From positions 32,767 through 88,957 of the forward strand of contig JAIXKS010000023.1 in the NCBI GenBank assembly GCA_026928325.1: DNA of 56,191 nucleotides. The letters are read 5' to 3'. Source of the stretch: Chitinophagales bacterium. Its GTDB lineage: Bacteria > Bacteroidota > Bacteroidia > Chitinophagales > Saprospiraceae. A model generated the notes under the pieces. That model searched no databases, had not been told where the DNA came from, and saw only the letters and a program-made list of their open reading frames with translations. Of this stretch, positions 54,759 to 56,191 are shown piece by piece (the stretch's first letter is position 1; each line of letters starts with the position of its first letter). A program made the translations under genes and the position numbers.

Positions 54759-56191
54759 ATGAGAGTACTCAAACTTTTATTGTTGATAGCGTGTAGCTTA
54801 ATCATCACAGAGCGATTAAACGCACAACATCCTTTCATTCCCAAATTCAAACAAGCCGACCCTATATGGCAACATGCCTTAGCCAATCCACTTTATGTTA
54901 ATCTTCCTAATGGTTTTTTTAAGGAAAATGCCTATACTTGTGTAGCTCCAAAATTAACAGCAGATTTGCTTGTAGATAACTTTTTAATTTCTGTCGTTCC
55001 TACTAATAACGACTTCTTCATCCCAGAAGGTTTAATAGTACAAAAAATCAATATTAGAACCGGAGAAGTAATCTGGAAAGATATTATTTATGATGCAACC
55101 ATTGATAGCATCGGAATGGTCTCTTGTCCCAAAATCATCTACAGAAGAAGTGATGGGAATATTGAGTTTTGTGGCAATCGAAAAATTATAAAAGATAATA
55201 TTCAAATTTACGATTACTCCTACAGAGCAGTATATGATTTTGAGACAGGGCATAGGACGTTGTATTATGATAAATCGAATAATGCAACATATCCTGATAA
55301 AAATGGTTCAAACAACGGGATATACTGGAGATTAGAAGAAGACGCCTTATATCTAAAGTCTTATTTATATTTTGAGGGTGGAGAAGATCCCAAAAGAGGA
55401 TTCAGTTTTTGCCTTGTGAATGATAGTCAAGATTCAATACAATATATCAAAACCATCCTGATGGATCCTCAGATGCCCGTCCATCGCTTTACTTTCAGAG
55501 GTTATAAAGAGGCTATTGTTAATGATAGTATTCTTGCTATTTTATTAAACTTACAAGCTCCTCCCGACAGCAACTATTATGGTAAAAATATATTGTATTT
55601 ATTCAATTATAAAGATATCAGCAATATTCATTTAATAAGAGAAATAGATATTACTGATTATGCCATTTACGACGGGCGACCTGGCGGAGTGCCGGCCGGT
55701 GCTTTATATTTACGGGTTTTTAATGGAGATATTTTTGTTAATGATGTGTATTATGACTTTGAAGAAAGAAAACAGTTTAACTACTTACTAAAGCTGGATG
55801 ACCATGGCAATGTTTTGGATTACACTGATATTATAAAAACAAATGATGATTCATATTATGCACAATATAATCCTTTTTATATAACAGATACTTTAAAATT
55901 GTTTTGGGCTTACAAATCCAAATTTTCCAACAAATTCATTTCTTTTGACCTTGTAAAAATGAATGATAATAAAGAGATGGAATACATTGCCTCACTCTTT
56001 CCTGTAGGAAATCAGAGTGACTATTTTAACATTTTTAAAACATTTTTATTAGATAATCAACTAATTCTTTATGGCAATTATAGTTTAGGAATACCTCACA
56101 ATGAAAATGAAGTGGATGCTAATACAAGTTTCATAATGTCATTTGACATGGATGAACTAAAAAAGGGATCAACAATAGTCAAGACGTCTGA
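54759..56191 (+). CDS. secreted protein of unknown function, 3' end beyond window
   Basis: The frame is open from ATG at 54759 to the last base, 477 codons without a stop. It begins with a signal peptide (MRVLKLLLLIACSLIITERL, then NAQ), followed by HPFIPKFKQADPIWQHALAN. The visible part is mixed beta/alpha with many aromatic residues and no recognised domain; one stretch reads GEVIWKDIIYDATIDSIG. A C-terminal sorting domain, if any, lies outside the window, so T9SS export is only a guess. Codon use resembles the neighbouring lipoprotein. A terminator separates the two genes, so it should have its own promoter, which I could not identify. Confidence 0.75.
   Translation, partial: MRVLKLLLLIACSLIITERLNAQHPFIPKFKQADPIWQHALANPLYVNLPNGFFKENAYTCVAPKLTADLLVDNFLISVVPTNNDFFIPEGLIVQKINIRTGEVIWKDIIYDATIDSIGMVSCPKIIYRRSDGNIEFCGNRKIIKDNIQIYDYSYRAVYDFETGHRTLYYDKSNNATYPDKNGSNNGIYWRLEEDALYLKSYLYFEGGEDPKRGFSFCLVNDSQDSIQYIKTILMDPQMPVHRFTFRGYKEAIVNDSILAILLNLQAPPDSNYYGKNILYLFNYKDISNIHLIREIDITDYAIYDGRPGGVPAGALYLRVFNGDIFVNDVYYDFEERKQFNYLLKLDDHGNVLDYTDIIKTNDDSYYAQYNPFYITDTLKLFWAYKSKFSNKFISFDLVKMNDNKEMEYIASLFPVGNQSDYFNIFKTFLLDNQLILYGNYSLGIPHNENEVDANTSFIMSFDMDELKKGSTIVKTS

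Overview
The window looks like a chromosomal segment of a Bacteroidota bacterium, most likely from the Saprospiria (Saprospiraceae-like). The evidence is type IX secretion (T9SS) sorting domains of both the A and B (CHU_C) kinds, PorQ and PorP/SprF proteins, very large secreted HYR-like repeat proteins, AT-rich spacers, no obvious Shine-Dalgarno usage, and promoters of the Bacteroidota form TTTG-N19-TAnnTTTG. The lineage is an inference from gene content. No rRNA, tRNA, CRISPR array, prophage or transposase gene was seen.

Layout. 1-300 holds a tandem pair of short inverted-repeat elements. 313-5841 carries a leftward cluster (SPOR-like protein, RodA, queuine tRNA-ribosyltransferase, LptF/G-type permease), then a conserved membrane protein and thymidylate kinase facing each other. 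6024-8359 is a two-gene unit: a sodium:solute symporter and the MurNAc-6-phosphate etherase MurQ. 8370-18349 is leftward housekeeping: a TlpA-like thioredoxin, DnaE, Pgi, a lipoprotein, a ParC-type topoisomerase subunit and a LolD-type ATPase. 18777-23966 holds a LuxR-type regulator whose phospho-acceptor Asp is Glu, followed by a 1462-residue secreted protein. 24062-26998 is a second DnaE-like polymerase with its own promoter. 27405-28781 is an FG-GAP surface protein. 29019-31080 is the PncA/PncB NAD-salvage pair. 31267-35167 is an envelope group: PorQ, a MORN-repeat lipoprotein and a PpiD-like foldase. 35963-40279 is a second giant protein with the same plan as the first. 40555-49373 is an apparent secretion operon: a 1990-residue CHU_C protein, PorP/SprF and a PorE-like OmpA protein. 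PolA follows. The right end is an AT-rich, repeat-bearing spacer of about 1.4 kb, a Cys-rich lipoprotein and a secreted protein cut by the window edge.

How it fits together. The strongest theme is surface export. Two paralogous giants carry HYR-like modules, a dockerin-like EF-hand pair, a cohesin-like domain and a type A sorting domain. A third giant, of type B, is linked to its likely dedicated PorP/SprF and PorE-like partners. PorQ and a PpiD-like chaperone sit between them. The second theme is a family of modular inverted-repeat elements (four copies) that keep the same ends but carry one of two different hairpin cores; one copy supplies the stop codon of pncA.
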